A stretch of DNA of 64,000 nucleotides. Source: Bacillota bacterium. GTDB taxonomy: Bacteria; Bacillota; Clostridia; Lachnospirales; Lachnospiraceae. Position 1 is the stretch's first letter. Each line of letters begins with the position of its first letter. Positions 1 to 8,734 of the stretch are shown here, one piece after another. The position numbers and the translations under genes were made by a program. Location of the stretch: contig JAEVYT010000017.1 in NCBI GenBank assembly GCA_023392615.1, forward strand, positions 493,985 to 557,984, in the 5' to 3' direction. The notes beneath the pieces are model-generated. The model made no database searches. It worked only from the letters and a program-made list of their open reading frames with translations, and had not been told where the DNA came from.

Positions 1-1
1 T

Positions 2-730
2 GGTGAAATAACCGGATACCAAAAAAATAAAATGGAAGCATTACTAGAGTCATCAATCAATAAAGAATTGAAAAAAAATGTAGTAAGTATAGAAGTTGGG
101 GATGAGTTAAATCTAACGTCACAGCAAAAAAGCAAGAGTTCAAGTATCAGCTATTCCTTATCTTTTTTAACAATTGGATTTTTATTTAGTGGAGTATTTA
201 TAGCAGCCACAGTAATTGATGAAAGAAAGAATAGAGTGTATAATCGATTTCTATTATCAACAGCATCTTTGATAAATTACGGAAGTAGTAAAGTACTGAT
301 GGTATTAGCCAGCGCAATCATGCAGACTGGAATATTAGCACTCGGGATTAAGTTATTCGTAAAGGCTGATTATGGAATTAGTTTTGGAAGTTACCTGTTT
401 CTGGTATTTTGTTTGGGGATTATCTTTAATCTGTATAGTGTAGTGATTGGAATCATAACAAATAATGTATTAACTTCGAATTATATCGCTTTTATCACTT
501 GGACATTTTCCTGTTTGTTAGCAGGTTTATATTTCCCATTAGATGGGGCGTCAAAATGGTGGGTAAAGGCATCCCAGCTGATGCCACAGCGATGGGTAGT
601 AAAGTCTGCAGAGATGCTGATGGTTGGTAAAAGCGGGGTATATACAACGTTTCTCTTGGTAGTGGGTAGTTATCTTATTGTTATTATGAGTGTTGGACTG
701 ATAGGGATCCGAATTAGAAGAAAAGAATAA
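2..730 (+). CDS. ABC-2 type transporter permease, 5'-truncated by window edge
   Basis: The reading frame is open from base 2, so the gene starts outside the window; the first visible Met is at 32. The visible 242 residues hold about five hydrophobic segments, including one just before the AATVIDERKN turn and a last one next to the basic C-terminus RIRRKE. This is the layout of the membrane domain of ABC-2 exporters. It lies 84 bp upstream of a DesK/NarX-type histidine kinase and response regulator on the same strand, as in drug or antimicrobial-peptide resistance operons (LnrLMN with LnrJK in Bacillus). The substrate cannot be read from the sequence. The family is fairly sure; the role in detoxification is inferred from context. 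Confidence 0.75.
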   Translation, partial: GEITGYQKNKMEALLESSINKELKKNVVSIEVGDELNLTSQQKSKSSSISYSLSFLTIGFLFSGVFIAATVIDERKNRVYNRFLLSTASLINYGSSKVLMVLASAIMQTGILALGIKLFVKADYGISFGSYLFLVFCLGIIFNLYSVVIGIITNNVLTSNYIAFITWTFSCLLAGLYFPLDGASKWWVKASQLMPQRWVVKSAEMLMVGKSGVYTTFLLVVGSYLIVIMSVGLIGIRIRRKE

Positions 731-814
731 CATTCATATACTTTTTCTTGCCTGTATGATAAAATATTGCCAATAAGATTTCAAGGTTATGGAATGGTTT
801 GATCGGAGTGTTAT

Positions 815-2020
815 ATGAATGATAACAGCAAGAGATTTTATTTTTCAATCGTAAAGTTATTATGTATTATTACTTTGATAGTATATATAATCTATTATAA
901 CGAGAAAGCACTTCATGTAATTAGCATGGAGTGGTTTCTCCTTGCTGTTGCCTTGTTTGCAACTTTAGGCTTTGAACTATCCGGAAGTGATACCTCAAAT
1001 GATCCTATGCAGGGAATGGATAAATACAATTGGAAATGCCTGATAAATAACAGCACTAGCAGATGGAAATTACTCTGTTTAGGAACTGAAATCATTATAG
1101 TGTTGGTTTTGTTTCTTTGCTTTAGTGATAAAAATACGGCGTTGTACTTATACCCGATGGTATTGATGGACACAATCGTGTTTTTGCATTTTTCATTCGT
1201 TTTTGGAATTTTTATGTTATTGGGAGTGCTGGTAAATAAGGAAGACGTGATTCAGTACACAGCCTATAGCTTTTTTATCTTTATCATATATTTTCAAAAC
1301 TTCATAATTATAGAGCGTTATAAAAAATATATCGACGATTATGAAGAAGAGGAATATCAGCTGAAGGATTCGATTCACATGAAGGATACCAAATATCGTG
1401 AACAACTCGAGAAAAGCAGTCTAGCCTTTGAAAATAGAATGCTAGAAGAGAAGACGCGTCTTTCCCAGGCTCTTCATGACAAATTGGGACATAGTATTAA
1501 TGGTTCCGTTTATCAGTTGGAAGCATGTAAGGTATTGATGGAGAAGGATTCACGGCAAAGTAAAGATATCATGCAAGGGGTTATAGATAATTTAAGAGCT
1601 AGTATGGATGAGATCCGTCAAATCTTAAGAAAAGAAAAACCGGATAAGAAACGAATGGCTTATCTTCAACTGGTTCAGTTATGTGAAGAATGTAAGGAGA
1701 AATACGGCATATTAGCCAGAGTTACAATGGAAGGTGAGGACAAGGATATTCCGGAACATCTTTGGGATGTGATACTGGATAATACCGTTGAATCAGTAAC
1801 CAATGCACTAAAATATGCAAAATGCAGCGAGTTAACAATAGAGATAGCAATCTTACATAAAGTTGTTCGATGTATGATTCGAGATAATGGGATCGGATGT
1901 GTTCATCTAGAAGAAGGCATGGGAATTCAGGGTATGAAAAGTCGGACAAGAAGGGTGAATGGTTTTCTGGACATTAATTGTGAAAACGGTTTTCATATCA
2001 ACATGATTATTCCTTTGTAA
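815..2020 (+). CDS. Sensor histidine kinase, HisKA_3 (NarL-partner) type
   Basis: This is a membrane histidine kinase of 401 residues. The N-terminal ~150 residues hold about five hydrophobic segments, followed by a charged stretch likely to form a coiled coil. The phospho-acceptor motif LHDKLGH follows, with His221, as in the HisKA_3 dimerisation domain. The C-terminal ATPase has the N-box (VTNALKYA), the G1 box (DNGIGC) and the G2 box (GMGIQGMKSR). The extracytoplasmic part is tiny, so it probably senses within the membrane, like LiaS/DesK-type kinases. The start follows a ggag ribosome site. Its partner is the response regulator 46 bp downstream and its likely target is the ABC exporter upstream. 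Confidence 0.9.
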   Translation: MNDNSKRFYFSIVKLLCIITLIVYIIYYNEKALHVISMEWFLLAVALFATLGFELSGSDTSNDPMQGMDKYNWKCLINNSTSRWKLLCLGTEIIIVLVLFLCFSDKNTALYLYPMVLMDTIVFLHFSFVFGIFMLLGVLVNKEDVIQYTAYSFFIFIIYFQNFIIIERYKKYIDDYEEEEYQLKDSIHMKDTKYREQLEKSSLAFENRMLEEKTRLSQALHDKLGHSINGSVYQLEACKVLMEKDSRQSKDIMQGVIDNLRASMDEIRQILRKEKPDKKRMAYLQLVQLCEECKEKYGILARVTMEGEDKDIPEHLWDVILDNTVESVTNALKYAKCSELTIEIAILHKVVRCMIRDNGIGCVHLEEGMGIQGMKSRTRRVNGFLDINCENGFHINMIIPL

Positions 2021-2066
2021 TAGCAAGTGAAACATTAGTAGAGGTATTAAAAGTGGGAGTTAGGGT

Positions 2067-2702
2067 ATGGAAAAAATAAAAGTAATTATCGCGGATGATA
2101 GTGATTTTGTAAGAGATGGAATGAGGATTATTCTAAGTGTAGACGAGGAATTCAAAGTATTGGGTTGCGCAAAAAACGGAAGAGAAGCATTGGAACTGGC
2201 TATGAAGGAGCAGGCTGATGTTATTCTGATGGATATTCAAATGCCTGAGATGGATGGAATTGAAGCGACACGTGAAATAGTAAAACGTAATCTTGGTAAG
2301 GTGTTAATACTAACGACGTTTGATGATGATGACTTGGTTGAGAAGGCAATTAAAAACGGTGCGGACGGTTATCTGATTAAGAATCACACCCCGGATCAGT
2401 TAAAGCAGATGATTAAATCTATCCATCATGGAGTAAACATCCTAGATGGTCGAGTGTTTTCAAAATTTACCGATACAGGTCTCAAATCTGGTAACGGATT
2501 TGACAGTTCTCTATTTACTGCAAGGGAATTAGATATCATTATGGCTATATCGGAAGGACTATCCAACAAAGAGATTGCAATGAAGCTCTTTATTAGTGAA
2601 GGTACGGTAAAGAATCATATCAGCACAATATTGGAAAAGGGTGGACTATCTCATCGTACTCAAGTTGCGGTATATTATTTAACAGGAAAGAAAGGCGTTT
2701 AA
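2067..2702 (+). CDS. NarL/FixJ-family response regulator
   Basis: This 211-residue DNA-binding response regulator is normal in length. The receiver domain has the acidic pair in IIADDSDFV, phospho-acceptor Asp56 in LMDIQMPEMDG, the Thr of LTTFDDD and the Lys of GYLIKN. After a linker, a LuxR-type helix-turn-helix spans about residues 148-205 (LFTARELDIIMAISEGLSNK, then EGTVKNHIS). It forms a pair with the upstream kinase and probably controls the exporter operon. A weak terminator follows. Confidence 0.92.
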   Translation: MEKIKVIIADDSDFVRDGMRIILSVDEEFKVLGCAKNGREALELAMKEQADVILMDIQMPEMDGIEATREIVKRNLGKVLILTTFDDDDLVEKAIKNGADGYLIKNHTPDQLKQMIKSIHHGVNILDGRVFSKFTDTGLKSGNGFDSSLFTARELDIIMAISEGLSNKEIAMKLFISEGTVKNHISTILEKGGLSHRTQVAVYYLTGKKGV

Positions 2703-2846
2703 TAATACGTCAAAGCTTTTGCTAGTACATTTATATAACCAGATATATGCGACCTGTTATACAATAAAAAAGTAAAACAATCAGTTAGTAAGTTTGATAT
2801 ATAAAAGGAGAGATAACAAAGTAGAAATACCAAAGTAAGGATAGAA

Positions 2847-2910
2847 AAGACTCATGGTTTTGTATACGGAGCAAGTTGTCCGAGTAACAATAAGATGAGT
2901 CTTATCTTTT
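2847..2910 (+). terminator. Possible terminator after the two-component operon
   Basis: An inverted repeat (AAGACTCAT at 2847-2855, ATGAGTCTT at 2895-2903) is followed by atctttt. The loop is long (39 nt), so this is only a moderate candidate. It sits between two convergent transcription units. Confidence 0.5.
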
Positions 2911-2967
2911 GTATAAGTGTAATCTTAGTTTCAGTTATAGAATATCAAGTCCAAATTACCTCGATAG

Positions 2968-4143
2968 TTACAAATTATTTACAGCTTGTTCTAGCTGCAC
3001 GAATGCCTGTTTAAGAATCTCACGTGGGCATGCAATATTAATTCGTTCAAATCCGGTTCCTTCTTTGCCAAAAATATGACCCGCATCCAACCATAGATTT
3101 GCTTTATCCACGATTAAGCTTTTCATTTCAGTAGGGGAGAGACCTAAAGCGGAGAAATCCAACCAGATTAAATAAGTGCCCTGTGGTTCGATCAGTTTAA
3201 TGTTAGGAAGCTTTTCACTTAAGAAATCTCTAACAAAATTCAGATTACCTAAGAGATAGGTTCTTAATTCCTCTAACCATGGTTGACCATATTGATAAGC
3301 AGCTTTGCATGCTACCAAACCAAGTGCGTTAAGCTGACTATACCCACTTCTATCTATTTCTTCAACCACCTTGTCACGGAGCACTTTATTTTTTATAAAG
3401 ATATTTGATATTTGTAATCCGGCTAGATTAAATGTTTTACTTGGTGCGGTACATGTTATAGCTATTTGTGCAAAATCTTCTCGGATATCAGCAAATACGG
3501 TATGCTTGTGTCCTGGATAAATAAAATCACAATGTATTTCATCCGATAGAACAATCACATTATGTTTTAAACAGATTTCTCCAAGTTGTGTTAATTCTTC
3601 TATAGTCCAAACCCGTCCGACCGGATTATGAGGATTACATAAGATGAATAACTTTACGTTTTGAGATACAATCTGGTTCTCAAAATTCTCAAAATCCATA
3701 GAATATTTACCATCGTTATATACTAATGAGTTGACAACTAGTTTACGATTATTTGCTTGAATGGAGCCGCGAAATGGATAGTATACCGGTTGTTGGATTA
3801 ATACACCGTCCCCTTCCTGGGTAAGTGCTCGGATTACCTGTGCGATAGCAAACACGATTCCGGGTGTTTTGATTAACCATTCATCTTTAATGTCCCAGTT
3901 GAAATTGTTGTAAAACCAATGATGAAGTACATCAAAATAATCTTTCTTTACATCGCTGTAACCAAAAATCCCATGATTAACTGCATAGCTTAATGCGTCA
4001 AGAATCTCTTTCGGTGCCTGAAAATCCATATCGGCAACCCAAAGTGGCAGGATATCGGAAGGTTTCCCGCGTTCTACTGCAAAATCATATTTTAAAGAGT
4101 TTGTATTTCGTCGATCAACAATTGTATCAAAATTATAACTCAT
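2968..4143 (-). CDS. MalY/PatB-type PLP C-S lyase (cystathionine beta-lyase-like aminotransferase)
   Basis: This fold-type I PLP enzyme (391 residues) is of the MalY/PatB class, which cleaves cystathionine or cysteine to a thiol or sulfide plus pyruvate and ammonia. Visible motifs are LPLWVADMDF near the N-terminus, CNPHNPVGR, the Asp of SDEIHCDF, and the PLP Lys in TAPSKTFNLAG. The chosen start is the ATG of MSYNFD, because ggagtg lies six bases before it; an upstream GTG overlaps that site. It lies 23 bp behind the trans-sulfuration gene on the same strand, so the two probably form one operon for cysteine/homocysteine interconversion under the RrF2-type operator at 5372. Confidence 0.85.
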   Translation of the reverse strand: MSYNFDTIVDRRNTNSLKYDFAVERGKPSDILPLWVADMDFQAPKEILDALSYAVNHGIFGYSDVKKDYFDVLHHWFYNNFNWDIKDEWLIKTPGIVFAIAQVIRALTQEGDGVLIQQPVYYPFRGSIQANNRKLVVNSLVYNDGKYSMDFENFENQIVSQNVKLFILCNPHNPVGRVWTIEELTQLGEICLKHNVIVLSDEIHCDFIYPGHKHTVFADIREDFAQIAITCTAPSKTFNLAGLQISNIFIKNKVLRDKVVEEIDRSGYSQLNALGLVACKAAYQYGQPWLEELRTYLLGNLNFVRDFLSEKLPNIKLIEPQGTYLIWLDFSALGLSPTEMKSLIVDKANLWLDAGHIFGKEGTGFERINIACPREILKQAFVQLEQAVNNL

Positions 4144-4166
4144 TCGTATCACTCCTTTATCTTTCT

Positions 4167-5315
4167 CTAGCTTTCAAAAGCTTGTTCTAAATCTTTCATT
4201 ATATCATCAATATGCTCAATCCCTACAGAGAAACGCAGGAGTTTACGGTTAATACCTTTTGCTTCACGCTCTTCTTCCGGAATGTCTGAATGAGTCTGAA
4301 GCATTGGGTATGTAATGAGACTCTCGACACCCCCGAGGCTTTCTGCATATTGAATTAATTTTACATGATTTAAGATTTTTATAGCAGTTTCTTCTTCTTT
4401 TACATGGAAAGATATCATACTGCCAAAACCGCTGGCTTGCTTTTTGTTGATTTCATAGCCGGGATGAGAGGGAAGTCCGATATAATAGACTGCATCTACT
4501 TTATCATTTTTCTCTAACCATTTTGCTAGTACAAGTGCATTCTTTTGCTGATATTCCATTCTTAGGGGCAGCGTTTTGATTCCTCTAAGCAATAACCAAC
4601 AGTCAAAGGGAGATAATCCTGCGCCGGTAGTTTTTATAATAAAACGTATCTTCTCATCCAGCTCTTGGGTTGCTAATACTAAGAATCCTGCCAATGTATC
4701 ATTATGTCCACCAAGGAATTTCGTACCGCTATGAAGAACGATATCCGCGCCCAAAGTAATTGGCTTTTGAAAGTATGGGGATAAAAAGGTATTATCCACA
4801 ATAAATAATAAATTATTTTGTTTTGCAATTTGATTGATTTCCCCCAAATCCGTAACATTCATCATCGGATTAGTGGGTGTTTCAACATAGATTGCTTTTG
4901 TATTCGGTTTGATTTTTGAAATAATCAAATCAAGATTCGCGGTATCAATGTAATCAATTTCAACTCCGTTTTTTGTATTAATATGATCGAATAAACGAAT
5001 GGTACCACCATATAAATCTTCCGAAGCAAGGATATGATCTCCGGGAGAAAATAGTTCCATCAAAGCGTTGGAAGCAGCCATTCCGGAATTGAAGGCTACA
5101 GCACCAAAACCATTTTCCAAAGAAGCAACTACTTTTTCTAATTGCTCACGGGTAGGATTTTGGGATCTGGAATAATCAAAGCCAGTACTTTCACCCACGC
5201 TGGGGTGAGCAAAGGTGGCTGTTTGATAAATTGGGAAACTGATAGCACCTGTGTGATCAAAAGTTCTGGCATCATTATTTCCGTGTACGCACTTGGTGTT
5301 TAATTGAAAACTCAT
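4167..5315 (-). CDS. Trans-sulfuration PLP enzyme (cystathionine gamma-synthase / beta- or gamma-lyase family)
   Basis: This is a 382-residue Cys/Met metabolism PLP enzyme of standard length. It shows YSRSQNPTREQLE, the substrate-site ETPTNP, the cofactor Asp in FIVDNTFLSP, and the PLP Lys in SGTKFLGGHND. Sequence alone does not separate MetB, MetC and gamma-lyase activities; pairing with a MalY/PatB lyase and cysK fits cysteine-homocysteine conversion. The start has a gaggt site upstream. Its promoter and an inverted-repeat operator lie about 60-110 bp upstream. Confidence 0.88.
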   Translation of the reverse strand: MSFQLNTKCVHGNNDARTFDHTGAISFPIYQTATFAHPSVGESTGFDYSRSQNPTREQLEKVVASLENGFGAVAFNSGMAASNALMELFSPGDHILASEDLYGGTIRLFDHINTKNGVEIDYIDTANLDLIISKIKPNTKAIYVETPTNPMMNVTDLGEINQIAKQNNLLFIVDNTFLSPYFQKPITLGADIVLHSGTKFLGGHNDTLAGFLVLATQELDEKIRFIIKTTGAGLSPFDCWLLLRGIKTLPLRMEYQQKNALVLAKWLEKNDKVDAVYYIGLPSHPGYEINKKQASGFGSMISFHVKEEETAIKILNHVKLIQYAESLGGVESLITYPMLQTHSDIPEEEREAKGINRKLLRFSVGIEHIDDIMKDLEQAFES

Positions 5316-5371
5316 AAATTACCTCCATTCGCTTGATGTAAAATAATACATTTAATTAAGCATTTCTACTA

Positions 5372-5392
5372 TTCATATCAGATAAATATGAA
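5372..5392. promoter_or_regulatory. RrF2-type operator, site 1 (trans-sulfuration operon)
   Basis: Inverted repeat TTCATAT-N7-ATATGAA. It covers the expected transcription start of the minus-strand promoter at 5397-5425. The same repeat with the same 7-bp spacer occurs at 5656, 8735 and 8880. Binding by one of the two local RrF2 proteins is inferred. Confidence 0.7.
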
Positions 5393-5396
5393 ATGT

Positions 5397-5425
5397 ATTA
5401 TATTATAAAATTTCTGTGATTACAA
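5397..5425 (-). promoter_or_regulatory. Sigma-A promoter of the metB/metC-like operon
   Basis: On the minus strand: -35 TTGTAA (5425-5420), 17-bp spacer, -10 TATAAT (5402-5397). Transcription would start near 5390, inside operator site 1. Confidence 0.65.
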
Positions 5426-5610
5426 TATGATTTTCATAATATTACTATTGTAGATAGGAATATCTAATATTCGATTAAGGGAATCTTGTTAATTTAAAAT
5501 TATACATCAATTACTTAAGAATATACAAGCTAGGAATAACTTTATTGCAAAAGGCAGTCAAAGTGTAAGAAATATGGGTATGTAACTAACTAAAAATAGA
5601 AAAAATTGTA

Positions 5611-5639
5611 TTGACATTAAAATGTAAAAGCGTTATCAT
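5611..5639 (+). promoter_or_regulatory. Sigma-A promoter for yezD-rrf2
   Basis: -35 TTGACA (5611-5616), 17-bp spacer, -10 TATCAT (5634-5639). The predicted start near 5646 lies just before operator site 2. Confidence 0.75.
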
Positions 5640-5655
5640 AGTTTAAAACATATTA

Positions 5656-5676
5656 TTCATATCTAATAACTATGAA
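5656..5676. promoter_or_regulatory. RrF2-type operator, site 2 (yezD-rrf2)
   Basis: Inverted repeat TTCATAT-N7-CTATGAA, with one half-site base differing from site 1. It begins about 10 bp past the predicted transcription start, so binding would block elongation or initiation. It suggests autoregulation of the RrF2 gene. Confidence 0.7.
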
Positions 5677-5696
5677 TATCCAAGGGGGAAACAATA

Positions 5697-5861
5697 TTGG
5701 ATAAGGAAATTCGGTCAATACGCAAAAACAATATTGAAGAAAAAGACATAAAGAAAATAATTGAATTCCTTGAAACAATTCAGTATGGATCAGTTACGGT
5801 TATTGTGCAGGACGGGAAAATTATGCAGATTGAAAGAAATGAGAAGATTAGGTTGAAGTAA
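5697..5861 (+). CDS. yezD: YezD family small protein (DUF2292)
   Basis: This 54-residue protein starts at TTG, eight bases after a strong ggggg ribosome site, and has no earlier in-frame ATG. The C-terminal half IQYGSVTVIVQDGKIMQIER followed by NEKIRL is the DUF2292/YezD signature. YezD proteins are commonly found beside sulfur-assimilation genes; the biochemical role is unknown. It is the first gene of the unit containing the IscR-like regulator and is preceded by a near-consensus promoter and operator site 2. It is easily missed because of its length and TTG start. Confidence 0.85.
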   Translation: MDKEIRSIRKNNIEEKDIKKIIEFLETIQYGSVTVIVQDGKIMQIERNEKIRLK

Positions 5862-5912
5862 TATTTAAGTGGTTTGTTTAGTGGAGATTTTGGAGTGAAA
5901 GGACGAGCGTGA

Positions 5913-6344
5913 ATGAAAATCTCAACAAAAGGCAGATATGCTGTTGATGTTTTGTTATACATGGCAGCTGATAATTCTGGAGAATATATTACATTAAAAT
6001 CAATAGCAGAGAGTCAGTCTCTGTCATGGAAGTATTTAGAACATATTGTATCCGTTTTGAATAAGGCCGGCTTTGTGAAAAGTAGCAGGGGGTCGCAGGG
6101 TGGATATAAGTTGGCTAGACAACCGGAGGAATATACGTTAGGAATGATTCTTCGTTTAATGGAAGGAAGCTTGTCGCCGGTGAATTGTCTGGAGAGTGAA
6201 AATGATTGCCCAAATCAAAATCATTGTGTTACAATGAGAGCATGGAAGCAGCTTGCGGATGCAATTGATGATGTGGTGGATGGAATAACACTGGCAGATT
6301 TGGTCAAATGGCAGCTTCAAAGTGAAAAACTAGTCGTTAATTAA
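5913..6344 (+). CDS. RrF2 family regulator with an IscR-like cysteine triad
   Basis: This 143-residue RrF2 regulator begins MKISTKGRYAVDVLLYMA and has a winged helix with the conserved SSRGSQGGYKLAR wing (about residues 54-70). Unlike the second RrF2 gene at 8275, it has three Cys spaced C-x6-C-x5-C in a segment matching the Fe-S loop of IscR (C-x5-C-x5-C in E. coli), followed by an IscR-like tail (ITLADLVKW). It may therefore bind a cluster and sense Fe-S, redox or sulfur state; that is inference. It follows yezD by 51 bp and precedes the M20 peptidase by 19 bp. Confidence 0.88.
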   Translation: MKISTKGRYAVDVLLYMAADNSGEYITLKSIAESQSLSWKYLEHIVSVLNKAGFVKSSRGSQGGYKLARQPEEYTLGMILRLMEGSLSPVNCLESENDCPNQNHCVTMRAWKQLADAIDDVVDGITLADLVKWQLQSEKLVVN

Positions 6345-6363
6345 AAAGAATTCGAGGACTTGT

Positions 6364-7491
6364 ATGGTAGATCAATTACGTATTAAAGAGGAATTCTGTA
6401 AACTGGTTTCTATCGATTCGATTTCATTTCATGAGCGAAACATGGCTAATCAGTTAAGGGAATATCTGTTGCAGCTTGGATTTAAAGTAGAAGAAGATAG
6501 AGCCTGTGATTATTATGGAAGTGAATGTGGTAATTTATATGCTTATTTAGAAGGAGATATACCGGGTGATCCTATACTTTTATCTTCACATATGGATACG
6601 GTAACACCCGGGTTAAATAAAACTGCGGTGGTTCATGAAGATGGAACAATAACCAGTGACGGTACGACAGTGCTCGGAGCAGATGATATATCTGGAATAG
6701 TCTCTATATTAGAAGCAATTCGGACGATTAAGGAGTTAGGCTTGTCACATCGTAGTATAGAGGTTCTATTTACTATTGCGGAGGAAGTGTATATTCGAGG
6801 AAGTGAAGTGTTTGATTATTCCGTTATCAAAGCCAAGGAAGCATATGTACTTGACTTGGATGGACTAGTTGGTACAGCAGCTCTTAAGGCTCCGACTGTT
6901 GTATCATTTACAGCTACAATCATTGGTAAAGCATCCCATGCAGGGTTTGCACCAGAGCTGGGAATTAACGCGATAGCGATAGCTGCACAAGGGATTACAC
7001 AGATCAAGCAAGGGAGAATTGATGAAGAAACTACAGTTAACATCGGTTTAATCGAGGGTGGTAAGGCTAGAAATATCGTGTCAGATAATTGCGTATTAAG
7101 AGGAGAAGTACGAAGCCTTAATCATGACAAAGCATTATCGGAAGTAGATAATATAAAGAATATTATCAGGGATATAGTAGAATATCATCAAGCGGTTGAT
7201 ACGTTTGAAACTGATTTTGGCTGTATTGCATATCAAGTAAATCAAGAAGATCCGGTTGTTCAACGATTTGAACAGGCATGTAGGGAGTTGGGTTATGATA
7301 CGAACTATGTGAATACATTCGGCGGCAGTGACAATAACAACTTTCACAGACATGGTATATCGGGATTAGTTATTTCATGTGGGATGAATCAGGTGCATTC
7401 CTGCAAGGAGGATACCCATATTGATGAATTGGTAAAATGCAGTAATATCGTATTAAAAATACTGACTGATAAAGGGAATTACACAGCTTAG
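6364..7491 (+). CDS. M20 family metallopeptidase, peptidase T / YqjE-like
   Basis: This 375-residue cytoplasmic zinc aminopeptidase-like protein has metal ligands in LSSHMDTVTPG (His), LGADDISG (bridging Asp), the EE pair of TIAEEVY (catalytic Glu) and the late VHSCKED (His). The lid domain lies in the middle (GKASHAGFAP). The substrate is probably a di- or tripeptide; inside a sulfur locus a cysteine-containing peptide is possible, but this is a guess. The gene is 19 bp behind the IscR-like regulator and 11 bp ahead of the C39-like gene, so the three are probably co-transcribed. Confidence 0.85.
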   Translation: MVDQLRIKEEFCKLVSIDSISFHERNMANQLREYLLQLGFKVEEDRACDYYGSECGNLYAYLEGDIPGDPILLSSHMDTVTPGLNKTAVVHEDGTITSDGTTVLGADDISGIVSILEAIRTIKELGLSHRSIEVLFTIAEEVYIRGSEVFDYSVIKAKEAYVLDLDGLVGTAALKAPTVVSFTATIIGKASHAGFAPELGINAIAIAAQGITQIKQGRIDEETTVNIGLIEGGKARNIVSDNCVLRGEVRSLNHDKALSEVDNIKNIIRDIVEYHQAVDTFETDFGCIAYQVNQEDPVVQRFEQACRELGYDTNYVNTFGGSDNNNFHRHGISGLVISCGMNQVHSCKEDTHIDELVKCSNIVLKILTDKGNYTA

Positions 7492-7502
7492 GGAGGTTAA
7501 TC

Positions 7503-8120
7503 ATGAAAAATCCTTTGATCTATCAATCAACAGAATATGATTGCGGACCAACTTCAATGTTAAATGCAATCAACTATCTTTTTCATAGAAAAGAAATATC
7601 TCCGGATGTTGTAAAAAGCATTATGCTTTATTGTTTGGACAGCTACAATAAAAAAGGGGAAGCATACAAAAGCGGGACAACAGGAATGGCGATGGCTTTT
7701 CTGGCAAACTGGTTAAATCAATTTGGTAAAGTAAAAAAATGGCCAATTTATTGTGAGATGATGAACGGTGAGTCAGTGAAGATAAGTCAAAGTAGTAAAT
7801 TAGCAGAATGTCTCGGACAGGGAGGCGTAGTAGTTGCAAGAGTTATGCTCGGATGCTGGCACTATGTTCTGTTGACTGGAATCGATGATGAATATATCTA
7901 TCTATTTGATCCATACTATCGTATAAAATCATTCAATACTGAAGGGATTGAGATGATTACAGATGCTCCGACTAAGATGAATCGTAAAATCAGACATGAC
8001 ATTATAAATAGTGAGGGTGCCGGTAATTATGCTTTGGGTAAGTTAGAAGGTAGAGAGTGTATGCTTTTATTCAATCAGAAGACCAGAAAAACTATGGACA
8101 GCATCGAGTATTTTATTTAG
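7503..8120 (+). CDS. C39-like cysteine peptidase-fold protein
   Basis: This 205-residue protein opens with YQSTEYDCGPTSMLNAINYL, the Cys box of C39-like papain-fold proteins. A His (CWHYVLLTGID) and an Asp (LFDPYY) follow in the usual order, giving a complete Cys-His-Asp triad. There is no signal peptide, membrane segment or ABC domain, so it is not a bacteriocin exporter. It ends a likely yezD-rrf2-M20-C39 operon, which suggests a role in peptide or thiol-peptide turnover. The ribosome site gggaggtt lies close to the ATG. A strong terminator follows. Confidence 0.75.
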   Translation: MKNPLIYQSTEYDCGPTSMLNAINYLFHRKEISPDVVKSIMLYCLDSYNKKGEAYKSGTTGMAMAFLANWLNQFGKVKKWPIYCEMMNGESVKISQSSKLAECLGQGGVVVARVMLGCWHYVLLTGIDDEYIYLFDPYYRIKSFNTEGIEMITDAPTKMNRKIRHDIINSEGAGNYALGKLEGRECMLLFNQKTRKTMDSIEYFI

Positions 8121-8227
8121 AATAATAAGAGTTTATATACATAAAATGATTTAGAAGAATTATAAATTATATTTTCTAAGAGTCAGACGCTTGCGGATGA
8201 AATACTTAGTGATAAAGAAACAACAAA

Positions 8228-8257
8228 GAGGGTTCGATTAAGATCGAACCCTCCAAT
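8228..8257. terminator. Bidirectional terminator between C39-like gene and cymR-like gene
   Basis: An 11-bp perfect stem (GAGGGTTCGAT at 8228-8238, ATCGAACCCTC at 8243-8253) with a 4-nt loop, followed by caatttt on the plus strand and by a T-rich run on the minus strand. It serves two convergent genes. Confidence 0.9.
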
Positions 8258-8274
8258 TTTATTATGAGTATTAT

Positions 8275-8721
8275 CTAGATAAAGAACATGAATCCTTCGC
8301 CGCCTTTATGCTTTTCTGATTCTGCTACTAAATCTGCTAAAGTAATCTTTTGTAAGTTTGATTTGATTGTTGCGTCAAGCGGATCAAAAATGGTGTAATT
8401 CATAGCAGCCTCAATGTCAGGTGCCTTGTCTTTTATCGTCTCTTCTGTCTTTTCGAATAGAGAGGTTTCAACAGCGGATAAGATATCATATGCAGAAATT
8501 TGTTGCGGCAATCTCGACAACTGGTAACCACCTTGGGAACCTTTAATGGAATTCACGATACCGCCGTGCTTTAATAAAGAAAAAACTTGCTCTAGATATA
8601 TTTTTGAAATACCAAGCTTTTCAGAAATACTAATTAAAGTAATATATTCGTTATTGCTATGATACTGGGCCATGCTTGTTGTTGCTGCAAGTGCATATCG
8701 ACCTTTTGCCGATAATCTCAT
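8275..8721 (-). CDS. RrF2 family regulator, CymR-like
   Basis: This 148-residue RrF2 protein begins MRLSAKGRYALAATTSMA and has the wing motif KGSQGGYQLSR. It has no cysteine triad. The C-terminus GEGFMFFI resembles the unusual YMFYI-type tail of Bacillus CymR, the cysteine-metabolism repressor that works with cysteine synthase. It is divergent from cysK, and both promoters carry a related inverted repeat at the start site (8735 and 8880). Control of cysK and its own gene in response to cysteine/O-acetylserine is therefore likely. CymR identity is inferred from the tail and the context. Confidence 0.85.
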   Translation of the reverse strand: MRLSAKGRYALAATTSMAQYHSNNEYITLISISEKLGISKIYLEQVFSLLKHGGIVNSIKGSQGGYQLSRLPQQISAYDILSAVETSLFEKTEETIKDKAPDIEAAMNYTIFDPLDATIKSNLQKITLADLVAESEKHKGGEGFMFFI

Positions 8722-8734
8722 TTAAACACCTCAT

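Noticed and set aside
7503..8120. C39-like gene as part of a bacteriocin exporter
   Set aside because: It lacks ABC and membrane domains, and no double-glycine leader peptide gene is nearby.
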